The notes under the pieces were generated by a model. That model did not search any database and had not been told where the DNA came from. It saw nothing but the letters and a program-made list of their open reading frames with translations. Below, piece by piece: positions 17,690 to 20,726 of a stretch of 20,726 nt of DNA. The translations under genes were made by a program, and so were the position numbers. The stretch comes from a virus. Position 1 is the first letter of the stretch; every line of letters starts with the position of its first letter. The stretch lies in IMG/VR virus record IMGVR_UViG_3300044612_003035, positions 1 to 20,726 of that record; one strand, written 5' to 3'.

Positions 17690-19963
17690 ATGAGCGACGG
17701 AAATAAAACTGCCCTCGATGACATTCTTAAGGCAGTCATAACTCGCGATGGTAGCGGCACAGCAGACACGATGCTGGTCAATGCGCATCTCGGCCAGATG
17801 CGCATGTTCGGGATCCGGCAAGGTGTTGAATTTTATCCAGAACAAGACAACCTCGGAACCCAACGATTTGATTTTATTCAACAGGTAATCAAATTTAACA
17901 AGCTGGATGCCCGTTTAGATTCAATTTGGGACCGGTTTTTGTGCTACGGAAAAGGACTGTTTTATATTCGCCCCACTAAAAAAACGTATCGTCTGTACTG
18001 GTTTGATAAAGATTCGTATCGCACCTATTACTCTCCGGATGGCGATCTAGAGGAAGTCATCATTATCTATCCGTATAAAGTTCGCTCCACCCGTGGTTTT
18101 CAGGGTGTTGGACTAAATACGGATAAGCGGTATATGAGACTTCGGATTACCGCTACGGAGATCGAAGAGTTTCATAGCGAGCAAGAAATTACGTTTGATA
18201 TGCCAACAATGGAGTTTGGCGTATTTGACAAAAAGACAGTTGTCAACACCATGGAATTTATTCCCTGTGTTGAGGTCTTTAACAACCCCGATGCTTTTGG
18301 TACTGAAGGGGCTGGTGAATTTGATTGGATGTCAAACCAAATCATCGCACACGATGAGATGGTTAAAAATATTCGCGCCAACCTGTCCTTCTTCGGTAAT
18401 CCCACTCTCCTTTCATCCAGGCCCAAGCAGGACATTGTCGAAAGCGGAGATACTGATGTTGCTCAACGTCCAAGCATTTCAAGCCAGTCAGGATTTCAAT
18501 CTGAATTTTTCTTATCAAGTTCCACGTACAAACAAGATAACGTAAACCGACAGCCTCCTGGGTACATCGGCAAACCAGGAAGTGGCATGAGGGTTCCTCG
18601 GGTTATCGCCAACCTGGAGCCAACTGATCGTGTCGGTTTTATTACACCGAATGCTGTAAGCACTGATCAGGCTAGGTACGCAGAGCAGTTGAGAAGTGAG
18701 ATCCGACTGGCGTTGGGCGGTATTGATGACTTGAGTATCACAAATGTTACTGCCACTGAAGTTAAATCTGCCTACGGTCGTGTCGGCGCGACGGCAAGGA
18801 AAAAATGTTTGCAACTTTATACGTATGGAATTTGTAAGTGTTTTGAATTAATGATTTTTCAAGAAGAGCAAATCTTCAGGAAATCATTGGCTTACGCTTC
18901 CGGAATTAAATACCCAGCTCCTCCCGAGAATCCGGATGATGAAGTTGCTGTTGTGAAATATGAAAAGCAAAAATCAACTTACGAAAAGAAACTTCAGAAA
19001 GCTATTGATACGGCATTAGAGACAAAAGAAATCCCTGATGGTGTTCTAGGTTTGGCCCCTGATGGGGATCGCTCTGTAGCCTGGCGTTGGATGGGTCCTG
19101 TTTATGAGGATAGCGCACAGGATAAATTAAACCAGTCTATTTTTACCCGAAACCTACAAGAGTTAGGGGTTGATAGCATTGAAGCACTGAAGTATTTGTT
19201 CCCTTCAAAAACGGATGACGAAATCGCGGGCATGCTCTCGGGGTTCCCATTCCGGATGGTGGGGGAAGTACAGAGGGCCTACTCCGCATTTATTGACCTT
19301 GTCAATTTAGAAATGCGGACACCACATCCGCAGCAACCGAATTTACCGATGGCTGCGGATCCAAGACTTGATCTTACCCCCTTCCTTTACCGAACTCTCG
19401 AAAGCCTACAAAAAGAGGTAACCTATGCAGGCCGATACCGCAATGCCGACCCAATCGGCACCCCAAGTATCCCCGACCCAGCCGACCAGCTACGCGGCTC
19501 CAATGACCCAGACGGCGGCCCAAGCTCCGGCGGTGGCGACCAACTCTCAATGGGTGGCGCCTTACCAGCAGATGGTGGCCCCCGCCCCGCAAACCCAGGC
19601 CCAGATGGGGGTCCCCAGCTACCCATCAGCCCCTACAGCGTTTTACCCCCAAGCACCCCAGGCAGCCCCACAAGCGGCACCTCAGGCGGAGAATCCTTAC
19701 AAGGAGGCGTTCAATCGGGTGGTGGGGCTCCTGAGTTCGCCCGTCCAATTCCCCTTCCAGGGTCAACAGTCGGCAGTGACTCAACCGGTAAACCCGGCCA
19801 GTTACGCTTCCCAACAGGCTCCCCAGTACAACAACGCGGGGATGCCGACCTCTATGCCTGGGACCAGCAACAACCAGGCTTACTCCAACGCTTATTCCCA
19901 ACCTTCACAGGAAATCAGCCAGGACCAGCTTCTGGCAAACGGAGTAAGTCCGCAAAGTCTTGA
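17690..19963 (+). CDS. Portal protein with long disordered tail
   Basis: The 757-residue product sits two genes after terL and has the character of a portal: an N-terminal part with FIQQVIKFNKLDARLDSIWD and LCYGKGLFYIRP, a middle with FNNPDAFGTEGAGEFDWMSN and NIRANLSFFGNPTLLSSRPK, and a helical part with VTATEVKSAYGRVGATARKK. Portals form the dodecameric ring at one capsid vertex and bind the terminase. From about residue 579 the tail becomes Pro/Gly/Ser-rich and ends in a basic GKRSKSAKS. These last 179 residues are encoded in a different frame of the DNA that also encodes the N-terminal half of the scaffold-type gene. The portal call rests on recalled sequence pattern and synteny. Confidence 0.88.
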   Translation: MSDGNKTALDDILKAVITRDGSGTADTMLVNAHLGQMRMFGIRQGVEFYPEQDNLGTQRFDFIQQVIKFNKLDARLDSIWDRFLCYGKGLFYIRPTKKTYRLYWFDKDSYRTYYSPDGDLEEVIIIYPYKVRSTRGFQGVGLNTDKRYMRLRITATEIEEFHSEQEITFDMPTMEFGVFDKKTVVNTMEFIPCVEVFNNPDAFGTEGAGEFDWMSNQIIAHDEMVKNIRANLSFFGNPTLLSSRPKQDIVESGDTDVAQRPSISSQSGFQSEFFLSSSTYKQDNVNRQPPGYIGKPGSGMRVPRVIANLEPTDRVGFITPNAVSTDQARYAEQLRSEIRLALGGIDDLSITNVTATEVKSAYGRVGATARKKCLQLYTYGICKCFELMIFQEEQIFRKSLAYASGIKYPAPPENPDDEVAVVKYEKQKSTYEKKLQKAIDTALETKEIPDGVLGLAPDGDRSVAWRWMGPVYEDSAQDKLNQSIFTRNLQELGVDSIEALKYLFPSKTDDEIAGMLSGFPFRMVGEVQRAYSAFIDLVNLEMRTPHPQQPNLPMAADPRLDLTPFLYRTLESLQKEVTYAGRYRNADPIGTPSIPDPADQLRGSNDPDGGPSSGGGDQLSMGGALPADGGPRPANPGPDGGPQLPISPYSVLPPSTPGSPTSGTSGGESLQGGVQSGGGAPEFARPIPLPGSTVGSDSTGKPGQLRFPTGSPVQQRGDADLYAWDQQQPGLLQRLFPTFTGNQPGPASGKRSKSAKS

Positions 19964-20438
19964 GGTTATTAATTATTTTGGCGCGGACGTTCCCGCCATC
20001 CTTAATAGCTATGCTTGCCAGCTGGAAGATGCGCTGATTCAAACCAATCAGCAACTCATGGAATCTGTGGGTCTTCTTCAGGAGCTTTCGAATGAGCACC
20101 GTGCTTATGAGACCATCCTGACCGATCCCGATGTCCTTGCCGACTATACCTGTGAGTTCTTCGGTGAGAATGGCCCCTATCCGATTCCCGATTCGGAAAT
20201 TGGTTATGCCCCCGCTCAACAAGGTCAAGCTGTTGGTCAACAGTACCAGCGTCCGGCCGCTCCTCAGCGCCCTGAGATGCCTGTTCCTCCTCAACCTCAA
20301 GCGCAAGGCAATCCCATGGATTTCTGGAATAGCTTCGGCTCTCTGGCTGATCGGGATCCTTCGAATGCTTGGCGCTATCTGAATGCTGCTCAGTCCAATC
20401 CCGAAGTCTTCCGCCAGAAGCTTCTGGTGATGGAGTGA
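19425..20438 (+). CDS. Scaffold / capsid assembly protein candidate
   Basis: The 337-residue product starts at an ATG preceded by AAGAGG with good spacing, inside the portal gene in the +1 frame. Residues 1-89 and 105-165 are Pro/Gln/Ala-rich and probably disordered, with a conserved-looking helix NPYKEAFNRVVGLLS at 90-104. The C-terminal half is helical and acidic (INYFGADVPAILNSYACQLE; DALIQTNQQLMESVGLLQEL) with a final helix near SNPEVFRQKLLVME. Position after the portal, low-complexity N-terminus and helical C-terminus fit a scaffolding protein that guides capsid assembly. The overlap with the portal gene is 539 bases. Codons in this frame mostly end in G or C, unlike the AT-rich genes upstream. 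Confidence 0.8.
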   Translation: MQADTAMPTQSAPQVSPTQPTSYAAPMTQTAAQAPAVATNSQWVAPYQQMVAPAPQTQAQMGVPSYPSAPTAFYPQAPQAAPQAAPQAENPYKEAFNRVVGLLSSPVQFPFQGQQSAVTQPVNPASYASQQAPQYNNAGMPTSMPGTSNNQAYSNAYSQPSQEISQDQLLANGVSPQSLEVINYFGADVPAILNSYACQLEDALIQTNQQLMESVGLLQELSNEHRAYETILTDPDVLADYTCEFFGENGPYPIPDSEIGYAPAQQGQAVGQQYQRPAAPQRPEMPVPPQPQAQGNPMDFWNSFGSLADRDPSNAWRYLNAAQSNPEVFRQKLLVME

Positions 20439-20492
20439 TTATCGGTATTCTGAATAAACGCCATTTATCAGAAAAATAAGTAAATGTAAAAT

Positions 20493-20523
20493 AAGGGGTA
20501 GCAACAGCTGCCCCTTTTATTTG
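20493..20523 (+). terminator. Intrinsic terminator after the scaffold gene
   Basis: AAGGGGTAGC (20493-20502) and GCTGCCCCTT (20507-20516) form a 10-bp stem with one G-T pair and an AACA loop, followed by TTTTATTTG. It is the only clear terminator of the rightward arm and sits nine bases before the next start codon, so it may also attenuate transcription. Confidence 0.88.
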
Positions 20524-20531
20524 TAATATTT

Positions 20532-20726
20532 ATGACTGCTAAAAAGGAGAGCGCTGGTAAACGAACTGAGCAGTTTTTGGCGAAGATTGGCACCGCTGGC
20601 GGCCCAATTGGCTCTCCATTTCTTTTTAGTTTTGGTGCCGGTAATCTAATGCAACAAGTGCAAGCCGGTATGGTCGACGAGTATGCACCAATTAGAGCGC
20701 GTGGTGTCGCCCCTAAAATTGGGAAT
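20532..20726 (+). CDS. Unidentified gene, 3' end outside window
   Basis: An open frame starts at 20532 and runs to the window edge (65 residues), beginning MTAKKESAGKRTEQFLAKIG. It continues with a Gly/Pro/Phe-rich segment (TAGGPIGSPFLFSFGAGNLM) and MVDEYAPIRARG. It lies where a capsid gene would be expected, yet I do not recognise a capsid N-terminus. No Shine-Dalgarno is visible and a terminator ends just before it, so expression would need readthrough or a promoter within the 90 bases before it; TGTAAAAT at 20485-20492 is a possible extended -10. Confidence 0.7.
   Translation, partial: MTAKKESAGKRTEQFLAKIGTAGGPIGSPFLFSFGAGNLMQQVQAGMVDEYAPIRARGVAPKIGN

Noticed and set aside
1-20726. tRNA genes
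   Set aside because: No cloverleaf with the GGTTCRA-type T-arm was noticed by eye; a covariance search was not possible.

Overview
The window looks like part of a tailed double-stranded DNA phage (or a phage-derived element) of a picocyanobacterium such as Synechococcus or Cyanobium. The evidence is a plus-strand packaging and head module (small-terminase candidate, large terminase, portal, scaffold) opposed to a long minus-strand arm of tiny genes. Several of those small genes belong to families I recall from cyanobacterial and other phages. The host assignment is inference; no host marker gene is present.

Left arm, 1-9243, minus strand: 24 small genes, none with an assignable enzymatic function. 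Two blocks differ in how translation and transcription appear to be organised. In 1-4557 the genes are tightly packed, often with ATGA or TGATG stop/start overlaps, and several start after C/A-rich leaders without a Shine-Dalgarno sequence. In 4584-9243 the DNA reads as more GC-rich. There the genes are grouped in one- to four-gene units separated by strong intrinsic terminators. Each of three terminators is followed by a near-identical promoter/leader cassette, and genes inside a unit are separated by a GC hairpin plus a CCACCTAG leader element. Between the gene at 5695-5847 and the gene at 6378-6512 lies a 530-base non-coding region holding an array of 16-bp palindromes spaced mostly 22 bp apart, a TGTGACA/TGTCACA inverted repeat and a GTAC palindrome. 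This is a candidate operator or origin region.

Divergent gap, 9244-9473: the switch point between the two transcription directions.

Right arm, 9474-20726, plus strand: a 518-residue putative virion protein with a possible KTSC-like domain; a single-TM protein; a small basic protein; five small putative virion proteins, three of them rich in Gly/Ala hydrophobic segments; a protein of poly-proline plus eleven 11-residue repeats; a small-terminase candidate; the large terminase; a 60-residue AbrB/MazE-like protein; the portal; a scaffold-type protein; an intrinsic terminator; and the start of another gene cut by the window edge. The portal and scaffold-type genes overlap by 539 bases in different frames.

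No tRNA, rRNA, CRISPR, insertion sequence, integrase, polymerase, helicase or lysis enzyme was recognised. Lifestyle (lytic or temperate) cannot be decided from this window.
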